DNA from: JAMXLO01 sp037201625
GTDB lineage: Bacteria > Pseudomonadota > Alphaproteobacteria > Acetobacterales > Acetobacteraceae
Assembly (NCBI GenBank): GCA_037201625.1
Contig: JBBCGR010000004.1
Span: 806,001-870,000 of the forward strand
Length of the DNA stretch: 64,000 nucleotides
Direction of reading: 5' to 3'
Shown: in pieces, positions 27,747 to 36,918 of the stretch
Position numbering within the stretch: position 1 is the first letter of the stretch
Layout: the number at the start of each line of letters is the position of its first letter
Program-made: the position numbers and the translations under genes
The notes under the pieces: model-generated
The model's input: the letters and a program-made list of their open reading frames with translations, nothing else
Told to the model about the DNA's origin: nothing
Databases searched by the model: none

Positions 27747-28927
27747 CTACAGCCAGCGCAGGCTCGCCTGCCCGCCGAGCAGATGCTGCCCCACCGTCTC
27801 GAAATGCGAGCGCCGCCCCTGCACCTGCTGCGTCACCGTGTTCACGTCACGGAACCGCCGCTCGAACGGGTTGGCATCGAAGATCGCGGTGGCGCCCGCC
27901 TCGTGGTACGCCATGTCCACCACCTCCTTCGCCTGGTGGATCGCATGCGTCGACGCCTGGCGGATCGCGATCCGCTGCTCGGTGTTCAATTCGCCCGCAA
28001 CCGCCACCTCGTCCTGCGTCTCGCGCAGCACCTGGATCAGCCAGCCGCGCGCCGCCTTCAGCTTCACATCGGCGACGCCGATCGCCGACTGGATCACCGC
28101 ACTGTCGCGCAGCGACGTCTGGGTCAGCGCCGGTGTCTTGCCGCGCGCCAGGTCGACGAACGCGTCGAGCGCCGCACGCCCGATCCCCAGCGCCACCGCG
28201 GCAAACCCCGAGGCGTAGATGTTCATGCCGCTGAACCGGTACAGCAGCCCCGGTTCCCGCCGCTCCGCTGCCCGGTCGCGCGTCAGCGTATGCGCATCGT
28301 CCACGAACAGGTCCTGCACCGCGTAGGTGTCGCTGCCGGTGCCGCGCAGGCCCATCACCTGCCAGACATCCGTGATGCTGGCGACCTCGCGGCGGATCAG
28401 CATGGTGCGCTCCCACGGCCGCCCGTCGGGATGGCGGTGCGGCGTGCCGTCGGCCTCGAAGCAGGGGCAGTGCGCACCCAGCCAGGTGGCGTGGCGGCTG
28501 CCGCTCGCGAACGACCAGCTACCCGTGATGCGCCAAGCCGCCCTCGGCGCGGATCGCGCGCGCGCCCGGCCCCTGGCCCCAGGCGAGCACGTCGCGCACC
28601 CCGCCGAACACCTCGCGCGCGGCCGCCGGTTCCAGATAGGCGGCGGACAACGAACAGCCGGAACCCTGGTTCATGCACCAGGCAACCGAGGCGTCGCCGC
28701 TGGCGATCGCCTCCACGCACTGGATGTAGGTGGCCGGGTCCAGCTCCGAGCCGCCGATCGAGCGCGGCACCAGGAGGCGGAACATTCCGGCCGCGTGCAT
28801 CGCATCCAGCACGTCCCGCGGCAGTTCATACCCCCGCATCGATGCGCGGAGCCGCTGCGGTCAGCAGCGGGGCCAGCGTGCGGGCCCGGGCAATCGGATC
28901 ACCCGCAAGGCCGGCCTCGTGCCCCAT
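27747..28927 (-). CDS. Acyl-CoA-dehydrogenase-like flavoprotein, DszC type (two one-base insertions)
   Basis: Repaired length about 392 residues, normal for the family. From ATG at 28927 the N-terminus reads LAGDPIARARTLAPLLTAAAPRIDA. An extra C at 28831-28835 shifts into YELPRDVLDAMHAAGMFRLLVPRSIGGSEL, then an extra A at 28535-28536 shifts into GSWSFASGSRHATWLG and the remainder. With both removed the junctions read DAGYELP and GGWRITGSWSFASG, as in relatives. The C-terminal half (SGMNIYASGFAAVALGIGRAALDAF) is the Acyl-CoA_dh_2 type seen in flavin-dependent monooxygenases such as DszC and in some acyl-CoA dehydrogenases. The lack of a recognisable catalytic glutamate makes a monooxygenase role plausible. 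Divergent from pcm. Confidence 0.8.
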
Positions 28928-29014
28928 CCATCCTGTCGTTCCTCTGCCCCGTTCCGTCATGAACGCTACACCGCGGTCCGGCCGGCGCGCAAAACGCGCC
29001 ATGCCGGACGCGCC

Positions 29015-29714
29015 ATGCTAGACACCACCATGCAGGAACGCGCGGCGCTGTTCGACGAGATCGCCCGCGACATGCGGGAGACCGCCCATCGGAGCGGGCG
29101 GACGACGTTGGCACCGCGTGTGGCCGCCGCGCTGGCCAGGGTGCCGCGCGAGGCGTTCGTGGCGCCGGGCACCGAGGCCTGCGCCTATGAGAACCGGCCG
29201 CTGCTGCTCGGCCACGGCCAGACCATTTCGCAGCCGTTCAATGGTCGCACTGATGACCGAGTTGCTGGACCTGCGGCCGGAGGACAACGTGCTGGAGGTC
29301 GGCACCGGCTCGGGCTACCAGGCGGCGGTGCTGGCGGAACTGGCCGGGACGGTCTGCTCCATCGAGGTGATCCCCGAACTTGCCGCGCGCGCCGCCGCCG
29401 TGCTGGCCGCACAGGGCTACGACCGCATCGCGCTGCGCACCGGCGACGGCAGCGCCGGCTGGCCGGAGCGTGTGCCGTTCGACGCCATCATCGTCACGGC
29501 AGCGGCGCAAGCGGTGCCGCCCGCCCTGCTCGCACAGCTTCGTCCCGGGGGGCGCATGATGGTCCCCGTCGGCCCGCCCGATGGCGAGCAGAGGCTGCTG
29601 CTGATCACCAAGGATGCCGCCGGCAAGGTCGCCCGCCGCAACCTTCTGCGCGTCGCCTTCGTGCCGCTGACCGACGGACGCAATGGCGGGCAGGGCGCGC
29701 GGCCTTCGCGTTGA
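29015..29714 (+). CDS. pcm: Protein-L-isoaspartate O-methyltransferase (one-base insertion)
   Basis: Repairs isoaspartyl residues in damaged proteins using SAM. The N-terminal part (VPREAFVAPGTEACAYENRPLLLGHGQTISQPF) is in one frame. An extra A at 29240-29241 shifts the rest (MVALMTELLDLRPEDNVLEVGTGSGYQAAVLAEL, motif I of the class I methyltransferase) into the next. Removing it restores SQPFMVALM, the family consensus. Repaired length is about 232 residues. Further motifs: TGDGSAGW and FDAIIVTAAA. Cytoplasmic. ATG at 29015 is taken as the start; ATG at 29030 in the same frame is an alternative. Divergent from the DszC-like gene. Confidence 0.85.
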
Positions 29715-29774
29715 CGTACCAGGGACGGGCCGATACTACCGGCGGGTAGGCGCCGCAGAGCAGGGGAGCAGGAC

Positions 29775-30557
29775 GTGAGCGAACCCGAGACGTTGACGGT
29801 CGATGTCAACGGCTTTGCCACCCGCGTCTGGCGCAAGGGCAGCGGCCCCAGGCTGGGGTTCTTCGCCGGCTTCGGCGGACTGCCGCGCTGGGTGCCCTTC
29901 CTCGACGAACTGGCCAGGAGCCGCACCGTGATCGTCCCCTCGCTGCCCGGATTTCCCGGCGGCGACCGTGGCCATTCGGTGCTGGACACGCATCTCGACT
30001 GGCTGCTGGCGGTGCACGACCTGATGCTGAAGGCGGGGCTGGACGGCGCCGACCTCGCGGCCAGTTCGGTCGGTGCGTCGCTGGCGGCCGAGATGGCGGC
30101 GCTGTGGCCGGCGAGCGTGCGGCGGCTGGCGCTGGTCGCGCCGTTCGGGCTGTTCGATGACGCTGATCCGCCGACCGATCCCTGGGCGCAGCGGGCCGAT
30201 GCGGTGCCGGGCCTGATGTGTGCCGACCCGGAGACCTGGAAGGCGCTGAAGGCGGTGCCGGAGGGCGCAAACTCGATCGAATGGCCGATCGAACAGATCC
30301 GCGCCAACGAGGCCGCCGCCCGTATCTTCTGGCCGCTCGGCAACACCAGGCTGGAGAAACGGCTCAAGCTGATCGAGGCGCCGACCCTGCTGATCTGGGG
30401 CGAGAACGATGCGATCATGCCGCGGAGCTATGCCGGCCGGATCGCCCACGGCATCGCCGGCCGATCGGAGACCGTGGTGATAGCCGGCGCCGGCCATCTG
30501 GCGGAACTGGACCGTCCGGCCGAGGTCGCCGCGGCGGTCATCGAGTGGACGAACTAG
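29775..30557 (+). CDS. Alpha/beta hydrolase
   Basis: Alpha/beta-fold hydrolase of 260 residues from a GTG start. The core is recognisable: GFGGLPRWVPFLDEL (oxyanion region, here without HG), a nucleophile in AASSVGAS (about S98; the first Gly of GxSxG is replaced), the acid in IWGENDAIMP and the histidine in GAGHLAELDRP. This is the layout of esterases and C-C bond hydrolases. Twelve bases after its stop a second, unrelated esterase begins, so the two are likely co-transcribed. The substrate is unknown. Confidence 0.78.
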   Translation: MSEPETLTVDVNGFATRVWRKGSGPRLGFFAGFGGLPRWVPFLDELARSRTVIVPSLPGFPGGDRGHSVLDTHLDWLLAVHDLMLKAGLDGADLAASSVGASLAAEMAALWPASVRRLALVAPFGLFDDADPPTDPWAQRADAVPGLMCADPETWKALKAVPEGANSIEWPIEQIRANEAAARIFWPLGNTRLEKRLKLIEAPTLLIWGENDAIMPRSYAGRIAHGIAGRSETVVIAGAGHLAELDRPAEVAAAVIEWTN

Positions 30558-30569
30558 GGAGCACGTCGC

Positions 30570-31520
30570 ATGCCGATCGATCCGGATGCCGAAAAGCTGC
30601 TGGCGATGATGCGCGCGGCGGGCCGTCCGCCGATGGAGACGCTGTCGCCTGAGGATGCACGGCAGGCGTTCAGGGCCGGCCGGGCGGTGACGCAGCCCGA
30701 TCCGCAGGACGTGGCCGAAGTGCGCGACCTGTCATGCCCGGGGCCGCATGGCGCGATCCCGCTGCGCGCCTATCGGCCGATCGATACGGCCCCGGATGAT
30801 GTGCTGCCGGTGCTGATGTACTACCACGGCGGCGGCTGGCTGCTGGGCGACCTCGATTCACATGACGTGGCGTGCCGGCACTACGCCAACGCGGCGCGCT
30901 GCCGGGTCGTGTCGGTCGATTACCGCATGGCGCCGGAGTACAAATTCCCCGCCGCGGTCGACGATTGTGCGGCCGCCACCGGGTGGGTGATTGCGCAGGC
31001 CGATGTGCTCGGGATCGATCGCGCCCGTGTCGCGGTGGGCGGCGATTCGGCGGGCGGCAATCTGGCGGCGGTGATGGCATTGATGGCGCGCGACGGCGAC
31101 CTGCCGCCGCTGGTGTTCCAGTTGCTGGTCTATCCCGTGACCGACATGGGCATGACCCACGATTCCTATGCCCGCGTGACCGAGGGCGTGCCGCTGACCT
31201 CGAAGACGATGGACTGGTTCATCGACCACTATCTGCGTGGGCCGAAGGACCGTGCCGACTGGCGCGCATCGCCGCTGCGTGCGGCCGATCTCGCCGGGGT
31301 TGCGCCGGCGCTGGTGCTGACCGCGAGTTACGATCCGCTGTGCGACGAGGGCGTGGCGTACGCCGAGAGGTTGGAGCGGGAAGGGGTGCAGGTGATCCAC
31401 CTGCATTTCTCCGATCAGCTTCACGGCTTCGTCGGGCAGGGCCGCATCATCCGCGCAGCCACGACCGCGCTGAACATGATGTCTGCGGCGCTCGGCAAGG
31501 CGCTGTGGCCGGCGGCGTGA
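30570..31520 (+). CDS. HSL-family esterase/lipase
   Basis: Esterase of 316 residues of the hormone-sensitive-lipase (GDXG) family. The oxyanion motif HGGG is at about residues 86-89, the nucleophile S160 sits in GGDSAGGN, and D255 (YDPLCDE) and H285 (LHGF) complete the triad. The cap region is N-terminal, as usual. It hydrolyses short- to medium-chain esters. ATG is preceded by GGGAGCAC. It probably shares a transcript with the preceding alpha/beta hydrolase and is convergent with the TetR gene. Confidence 0.9.
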   Translation: MPIDPDAEKLLAMMRAAGRPPMETLSPEDARQAFRAGRAVTQPDPQDVAEVRDLSCPGPHGAIPLRAYRPIDTAPDDVLPVLMYYHGGGWLLGDLDSHDVACRHYANAARCRVVSVDYRMAPEYKFPAAVDDCAAATGWVIAQADVLGIDRARVAVGGDSAGGNLAAVMALMARDGDLPPLVFQLLVYPVTDMGMTHDSYARVTEGVPLTSKTMDWFIDHYLRGPKDRADWRASPLRAADLAGVAPALVLTASYDPLCDEGVAYAERLEREGVQVIHLHFSDQLHGFVGQGRIIRAATTALNMMSAALGKALWPAA

Positions 31521-31731
31521 GTTCCGTCACGCGGGACGAATGAACGCGGCGCGGTCTGTCCGCCCGAAAGAACAATGGAACCGCGAATCCCGTGAGGGCG
31601 GGCGGCCCTCCGCTGGACAGGAGGTCACCCTGTCCGCGCCGGTGTCCGTTCGGCGTGTCTTGAGATTTCAGCTTGCTCGCCATCCGCCGCTGCGGGAACC
31701 GCCCGGCGATTCCCACCGGCCGCATCCCGCC

Positions 31732-32331
31732 TCAGACCGAAACCTTGCTGCGCGCGCCGGCCATCTGCAGCGCGAGGTCGGCCATCCGGCGACACAGTTC
31801 GTCGAGCGGCAGCCGACCTTCGGGCCGGTGCCAGGTATAGGCCCAGGAGATCATGCCGCCGATCGCCAGCGCGGCGAGGTTGACGTCGCCGATCTCGAAC
31901 TCGCCGGCGGCGACGCCCTCGTTCAGCAGGTTGGACAGCACGCGGTCGAACTTCCTGCGCAGTGCATTGATCTCGGCCAGCGCGTCGGGGGCGAGGTTCT
32001 TCTCCTCGCGGAAGTAGATCGCGATGTTCGCCTGGCGCGACAGCACCACCTGGGTGAAGTCGACGATCGCGCGGTGCAGCCGCTCGGTCGACGAACCGGG
32101 GGATTGCGCGGCACGCTGCACCGCCTCGAGCGACAATTCGATGGTGGGGCGGCAGAGTGCGGCGAGCAGGTCGGTCTTGCTGCGGAAATGCGTATAGATG
32201 AACGGCTTGGTCACGCCCAGTTCGGCGGCAATGTCGTCCAGCGTGGTGCCGGTAAAGCCGCGCTCGTAGAACAGCTTGACCGCTTCTTCCAGAATGCGCT
32301 CGCGCTTGTAGGCCAGTATCTCCTCGCGCAT
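31732..32331 (-). CDS. TetR/AcrR-family regulator
   Basis: Repressor-type regulator of 199 residues. The N-terminal helix-turn-helix is clear (ILEEAVKLFYERGFTGTTLDDIAAELGVTKPFIYTHFRSK). The C-terminal ligand-binding domain has the TetR_C pattern seen in fatty-acid or xenobiotic regulators (IAIYFREEKNLAPDALAEINALRRKFDRVL, GGMISWAYTWHRPEGRL). It is divergent from the SDR gene with about 80 bases between starts, so it probably represses that gene and itself. The spacer contains GTGTAGCGCGTTATGCTAGC, but no unambiguous operator palindrome can be assigned. Confidence 0.87.
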   Translation of the reverse strand: MREEILAYKRERILEEAVKLFYERGFTGTTLDDIAAELGVTKPFIYTHFRSKTDLLAALCRPTIELSLEAVQRAAQSPGSSTERLHRAIVDFTQVVLSRQANIAIYFREEKNLAPDALAEINALRRKFDRVLSNLLNEGVAAGEFEIGDVNLAALAIGGMISWAYTWHRPEGRLPLDELCRRMADLALQMAGARSKVSV

Positions 32332-32411
32332 CGTCCGATGGTCCGTTGTGTAGCGCGTTATGCTAGCCTTGTTGCGCGGTGATGGAAAGAAATGCTGCTA
32401 GGGAGGGGAAT

Positions 32412-33179
32412 ATGGCGGGGATGCTGGAAGGCAAGTCGGCACTGATCACCGGCGGTGGCGGCGGCATCGGCCGCGCGACCGCGCTCGCCTTCGCGCGGGA
32501 GGGTGCGTGCGTCGCGGTGGCGGACGCCTCGGATGCCACGGCGCAGGAGACGGTGGCGCTGATCAATCAGGCGGGCGGCCAGGCGATGACGCTGACCGGC
32601 GACGTCACCGATGCCGCGGCGGTCGAGGCGATGGTGAAATCCGCAGTCGCCGCCTATGGCCGGCTGGACTGTGCGTTCAACAATGCCGGGATCGCCGGCT
32701 ACCAGGTGGATGCCTCGGGCAAGAGGACCGCCGACTGGTCCGAGGCGTCGTTCGACCGGATGATCGCGGTGAACCTCAAGGGCGTGTGGCTCTGCATGAA
32801 GCACGAGTTGACGCAGATGGTGGCGCAGGGCGGCGGGGTCATCGTCAACACCGCCTCGATCGCCGGTCTGATCGGACTGCCCACCTCATCGGCCTATGTC
32901 GCGGCGAAGCATGGCGTGGTGGGGCTGACCAAAACGGCGGCGATCGAATACGCCACCGACAACGTGCGGGTGAACGCGGTGTGTCCCGGCTACATCGAGA
33001 CGAAGATGACCGAGGACACCATGCGTCGCCGCGGTGCGCAATTGCTGGAGATGGTGCCGTTCCACCGCATGGGCAAACCGGAGGAGATCGCCGAGATGGT
33101 GGTCTGGCTGTGCTCCGACCGCGCGTCCTATGTCAGCGGCGCGGCGTACAATGTGGACGGCGGCTACATGGCGATCTGA
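32412..33179 (+). CDS. Short-chain dehydrogenase/reductase
   Basis: Classical NAD(P)-dependent SDR of 255 residues. Cofactor motif TGGGGGIG, the NNAG motif, catalytic Ser in NTASIAG and YVAAK are all present, and the C-terminus VSGAAYNVDGGY is the usual tail. The residue after the second strand (VADASD) is acidic, which favours NAD over NADP. Start ATG at 32412 follows GGGAGGGG; an earlier in-frame ATG at 32379 lacks a site. Divergent from a TetR regulator that probably controls it. The substrate, an alcohol or ketone, is unknown. Confidence 0.88.
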   Translation: MAGMLEGKSALITGGGGGIGRATALAFAREGACVAVADASDATAQETVALINQAGGQAMTLTGDVTDAAAVEAMVKSAVAAYGRLDCAFNNAGIAGYQVDASGKRTADWSEASFDRMIAVNLKGVWLCMKHELTQMVAQGGGVIVNTASIAGLIGLPTSSAYVAAKHGVVGLTKTAAIEYATDNVRVNAVCPGYIETKMTEDTMRRRGAQLLEMVPFHRMGKPEEIAEMVVWLCSDRASYVSGAAYNVDGGYMAI

Positions 33180-33189
33180 GCCAACCAAT

Positions 33190-34422
33190 TCAGGGCGTGT
33201 TCGATGCTTCCTTCGGCAGCGGACCACGCTCCAGGCCGCGCAGCACGGCAAGGCCGGTGAGCGTGACGATCGCGAGATGGCCGAAGCCCAGGCCCCAGCC
33301 GAGCGCGCCGTCGTCGCCGGCCAGGTCGAGCACCAGGCCGACGCCGAGCGGACCGAGGAAGCCACCGGCGTAGCCAGCCATGCTGTGCAGGCCCATCGTC
33401 GCCCCGCGCAACTGCGGATCGGCGGCCTGCACGGTGCCGGCGGTCAGTGCGGAGCTGTCGAGATAGATCGTAACGTTCCACAGCAGCACTAGCGCGACGG
33501 CAAGCGACGTCGAGACGGCGGTGCTCCAGCCCGTTATCAGCGACAGGGCGGCGGCCGACCCCATCGCCAGCGTCACCACGCGGGAACGCCCGATGCGGTG
33601 CGCCGTCTCGTTGCCGGTCACCGAGACGACGATGCCGGCGAGCCCCGCCAGGGTGAACAGCAGCGTCGGATCAGGCAGCCAGGGCGGCGCACCGAGCCGT
33701 GCTGTCGTGGCGGCCAGGAAGGTCACGGCCCAGGCGCGCAGCGCGGCAAGCTCCCAGGTGTGCACCGTGTAGCCGGCGATCCAGGCCATCGCCCGCCGGT
33801 TGCGGAACACCGGCCGGAAATCGAGCAGGGCACGCGGCGCCTGATGCGGCCGGAGCGGCCTTGGCACGGGCCGCATCGCGAACAGCGCGATGATGCAGGC
33901 GAGCGATGCCGCCGCGGCGGCGAACAGAAATGCGGCAGGCGGGCCGGCGACGGCGTTCAGCAATCCCGCGACGGCGAATGACACGGCGCCGGCCGCGCCC
34001 ACCCCGGCCGCATGCCATGACACGCCGCGCGACTGGGCGCTGCCCTCCAGCCGATCGGCGATCGCCTTCAGGCCGGGCATATAGGCGCCCGCCCAGCCGA
34101 TGCCGGCGACGGCGCGCAGCAGCAGCGCCGACCAGAAGCCGTCCGCCAGCAGCGCGAACCCGAGATGCGACAGGGCCGTCAGGCCAGCGCCGGCGAGATA
34201 CACGCGTCGCGTCGGCACACGGTCGGTGAGCGCGACCAGCACGGGCACGGCGACGACATAGCCGGCGAAGAAGATGCCGATCAGCCAGCCTGCCTCGGTC
34301 TTCGACAGATCCCAGCGCGCGATGTAGCCGGGTAGCAGGGCCGGCAGGGTAAAGGCACCGATCTGAGTCAATATCTGTGCCGCAACGACCGCGTGCAGGA
34401 ACCGGCGGTTCGCTGCATCCAT
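33190..34422 (-). CDS. MFS transporter
   Basis: Inner-membrane carrier of 410 residues with about 12 helices. TDRVPTRRVYLAG matches MFS motif A; the N-terminus TLPALLPGYIARWDLSKTEAGW and the domain duplication fit the YbfB/CynX-like branch. It is the last gene of a minus-strand operon with an SDR and a TauD-like dioxygenase (gaps of 9 and 1 bases), and probably imports the compound those enzymes act on. Ends ten bases from the convergent SDR stop. Confidence 0.83.
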   Translation of the reverse strand: MDAANRRFLHAVVAAQILTQIGAFTLPALLPGYIARWDLSKTEAGWLIGIFFAGYVVAVPVLVALTDRVPTRRVYLAGAGLTALSHLGFALLADGFWSALLLRAVAGIGWAGAYMPGLKAIADRLEGSAQSRGVSWHAAGVGAAGAVSFAVAGLLNAVAGPPAAFLFAAAAASLACIIALFAMRPVPRPLRPHQAPRALLDFRPVFRNRRAMAWIAGYTVHTWELAALRAWAVTFLAATTARLGAPPWLPDPTLLFTLAGLAGIVVSVTGNETAHRIGRSRVVTLAMGSAAALSLITGWSTAVSTSLAVALVLLWNVTIYLDSSALTAGTVQAADPQLRGATMGLHSMAGYAGGFLGPLGVGLVLDLAGDDGALGWGLGFGHLAIVTLTGLAVLRGLERGPLPKEASNTP

Positions 34423-34431
34423 GCTCGCGCG

Positions 34432-35163
34432 TCAGGCGTTGGTGATGCCGCCGTCCACCGTGATCGTCTGCCCGTTCACATACGACGAATCGCGCGAACA
34501 CAGGAAGCGGATCACCGAGGCGACCTCGGCAGGATGGCCATAGCGCTTCAGCGGAATCTCGTTCTTGTACGCCTCGCCGCGCTCCGCGATGGTGGGCGCC
34601 GCCATGCGCGTGTCGATCAGGCCCGGTGCCACGGCGTTCACCAGCACGTCGGGCGCCAGCCTGCGCGCGAGCGATCGCGTCAGGCCGACCAGGCCCGCCT
34701 TCGCCGCGGCATAGGGCGGATATCCGGCACTGCCTCGGCGATACGCCACCGAACTGGTCAGCACGAGGCGCGCGGGGCCGTCACGGTTGTCGAAGCGCGT
34801 GGCAAAGGCCACCGCGAGGTCATAGGCATTCGTGAGGTTGCCGGCGATCGCGCGATCCCAGACGCCGTGGTCGGCGGCATCGAACGGATCGCGCTCGAAC
34901 AGGCCCGCCAGGTGGATCAGCGCCGCCACCGGCGCACCTGCCGAATCGATGGCCGCGGCACAGGAGTCGGGCGTATCGATCGCCGATTGCAGGGTGGCGA
35001 TGCGCGCGGTGCCCAGCGTCTCGCGCGCCTGCGCCAGCCGGTCATCGTCGATGTCCACCAGCACCACGTGCGCGCCATGCGCCAGCAGTGTGCGCGCGGT
35101 CTCGACCCCGATGCCGCCCGCGCCGCCGGTGATGACGATGCGCTTGCCGGCGAACTCGGACAT
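34432..35163 (-). CDS. Short-chain dehydrogenase/reductase
   Basis: SDR of 243 residues: TGGAGGIG cofactor motif, acidic DIDDDR after the second strand (NAD preference), catalytic Ser in TSSVAYRR, and YAAAK. The usual NNAG motif is altered to HLAG (ALIHLAGLFERD), a notable substitution seen in some SDR subgroups. It starts one base after the upstream TauD-like gene ends and is followed by the MFS carrier, forming a small catabolic operon. The substrate is unknown. Confidence 0.85.
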   Translation of the reverse strand: MSEFAGKRIVITGGAGGIGVETARTLLAHGAHVVLVDIDDDRLAQARETLGTARIATLQSAIDTPDSCAAAIDSAGAPVAALIHLAGLFERDPFDAADHGVWDRAIAGNLTNAYDLAVAFATRFDNRDGPARLVLTSSVAYRRGSAGYPPYAAAKAGLVGLTRSLARRLAPDVLVNAVAPGLIDTRMAAPTIAERGEAYKNEIPLKRYGHPAEVASVIRFLCSRDSSYVNGQTITVDGGITNA

Positions 35164-35164
35164 G

Positions 35165-36043
35165 TCAGGCGGCCAGGCGGGGGTAGTCGAGCGTTGCCAT
35201 CACCTGCACGCGGCGCATGTAGCGCGGCTCATCGGCGGTGTAGTCGCCGACCGCGTTGTGCACCGTGCCGATGTTGTCCCACATCAGCACGTCGCCCACC
35301 GACCAGTGATGCGCGTACAGGTATTCGGCGCGCTCCTGGTGGCGGAACAGGAAGTCCAGAATCTGTCCGCTCTCCTGCGGGTCCATGCCGTCGATCGACA
35401 TCGTGTAGCCGACATTGGCGTACAGCACCGTGCGCCCGGTGATCGGATGGCGGCGGAAGATCGGCTGCGACACCGGCGGCTTCTTGGCGCGCTGCTCCGG
35501 CGTCAGCGGCTTCCGCATGGAGCCGGGCTTGGCCACCATCATGTCCCAGAACTTCGCGAAATCGTGTGTCGCAGTGCGGCCCTCCAACCGATGCTTCAAT
35601 TCGTCGGGCAGGTCGTCATAGGCCGCGTGCATGTTGCGGAACTGGGTTTCGCCCAGCGGCTTGCCGTTGCGCATCGGCACGTGGCGGGCGTGCAGGATGT
35701 TGGCCAGCGCGATGTCGTGGCTGTACGACATGTCGGTGTGCCAGCCCTGGCCGGCGTCATTGGCGCCGATCGGTCTGCCATCCTCCTTGATGTTGGACAG
35801 CACCATCATCTCGGGATGGCCGGGCCGGTAGAAGGAGTTGGCGACGTTGACCTCGAGTTCGCCGAAGCGGCGGCCGAAGGTGGCAAGCTGGTCGTCGCCG
35901 AGTTCCTGGCGGGGGAAGCACAGCACGCCGTGGCGGCCGAGCGCGCGCAGGAGGGTGCGGAAATCGCCATCGGACAGCGGCTGGCCGAGATCGATGCCGG
36001 TGATGCTGGCGCCGAGGGTCTTGCCGCTTGGGGTGATGTCCAT
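35165..36043 (-). CDS. TauD/TfdA-family 2-oxoglutarate dioxygenase
   Basis: Fe(II)/2-oxoglutarate dioxygenase of 292 residues. The iron triad can be assigned: GWHTDMSY (H and D), distal His in GTVHNAVGDY, and the 2OG-binding arginine in EPRYMRRVQV. N-terminal ITPSGKTLGASITGIDL is typical of TauD/TfdA proteins. Family members hydroxylate taurine, sulfonates, aryloxyacids and similar compounds, releasing the oxidised fragment. Start ATG at 36043 has a strong AGGAGG six bases away. First gene of the operon with the SDR and the MFS carrier. The substrate is not deducible. Confidence 0.87.
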   Translation of the reverse strand: MDITPSGKTLGASITGIDLGQPLSDGDFRTLLRALGRHGVLCFPRQELGDDQLATFGRRFGELEVNVANSFYRPGHPEMMVLSNIKEDGRPIGANDAGQGWHTDMSYSHDIALANILHARHVPMRNGKPLGETQFRNMHAAYDDLPDELKHRLEGRTATHDFAKFWDMMVAKPGSMRKPLTPEQRAKKPPVSQPIFRRHPITGRTVLYANVGYTMSIDGMDPQESGQILDFLFRHQERAEYLYAHHWSVGDVLMWDNIGTVHNAVGDYTADEPRYMRRVQVMATLDYPRLAA

Positions 36044-36095
36044 TCCGTGCCTCCTGGTCGTGCGCGTCACCAATGCCCGGGGCCGGTCGGCGCGG

Positions 36096-36797
36096 TCAAG
36101 CCGCGTCGTGGAAGATCACTCCGAGCGTCTGGCGCGTGCCGCCGGTGATGCGGCTCACGCCGTGGCGCATGGTGACGCGATGCATGCCGCGGCTGCCCTG
36201 CACCGGACGGTGGTGGACGGGAAAGATGATGGCCTCGCCTTGCGACAGAGGCACCACGATCGGTCGCGACTGCGCGCGCGGACGCTGCTCCACCAGCACG
36301 AATTCACCGCCGGTGAAGTCCCGGCCAGGCTCGCTCAACAGCACCGTAAGCTGCAGCGGGAACACCAGCGGTCCGTAAAGATCCTGATGCAGGCAGTTGA
36401 AATCGTCCGTGACGTAGCGCAGCAGCAGCGGCGTCGGCCGCGTCTGCCCGGCGGCATGACATTCGGCCAGGAAGCCGTCGAGCGTGGCGGGGAAGCGGCC
36501 CGCCTCGCCGACTGACGCGCGCCATTCATTGGCGATCGCGGCGAGCGGCGGATACAGCGTGGCGCGCAGGTGCGCCACCGGTTCGGGCAACGGATAGGCG
36601 AGGTATTTGTACTCGCCGCGGCCATAGTTGTGCCGCTGCATCACGACGCGGCTGCGGAACCTCGCGTCGTCGTCATCGTACAGCGCGGCCAGCGCGCGGC
36701 AGGCATTCGCCTCCAGCACCGGCACTGTCAGGTAGCCGTTCGCCGCCAGCGTGGCCGCGGCCTGGCTCCAGTCGATCGGGTTCGGGCGGCTCGTCAT
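36096..36797 (-). CDS. COG3826-type 2-oxoglutarate/Fe(II) oxygenase
   Basis: Protein of 233 residues belonging to the small oxygenase family (COG3826, Oxygenase-NA) described in databases as acting oxidatively on damaged nucleic acids. Characteristic segments: YGRGEYKYLAYPLP, TRPTPLLLRYVTDDFNCLHQDLYGPLVFPLQ with the HxD iron motif, EFVLVEQRPRAQSRP, and MHRVTMRHGVSRITGG with the distal His. TLGVIFHDAA closes it. The start ATG at 36797 follows GGGA by six bases; MGSAM at 36809 is an alternative. A role in alkylation repair is a database inference. It precedes the TauD gene by 52 bases but may be independent. Confidence 0.82.
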   Translation of the reverse strand: MTSRPNPIDWSQAAATLAANGYLTVPVLEANACRALAALYDDDDARFRSRVVMQRHNYGRGEYKYLAYPLPEPVAHLRATLYPPLAAIANEWRASVGEAGRFPATLDGFLAECHAAGQTRPTPLLLRYVTDDFNCLHQDLYGPLVFPLQLTVLLSEPGRDFTGGEFVLVEQRPRAQSRPIVVPLSQGEAIIFPVHHRPVQGSRGMHRVTMRHGVSRITGGTRQTLGVIFHDAA

Positions 36798-36918
36798 GGC
36801 GGATCCCATCTGTCATCGCGCGGCGCGGGTGACGCGGCGGGCGCCCATGCCGGCATCGTCGTCCCTACGAGGCAATGGCAGGCGGCGCGCGACGGCGCCT
36901 CCCGGAAGTTGCGCCGCT

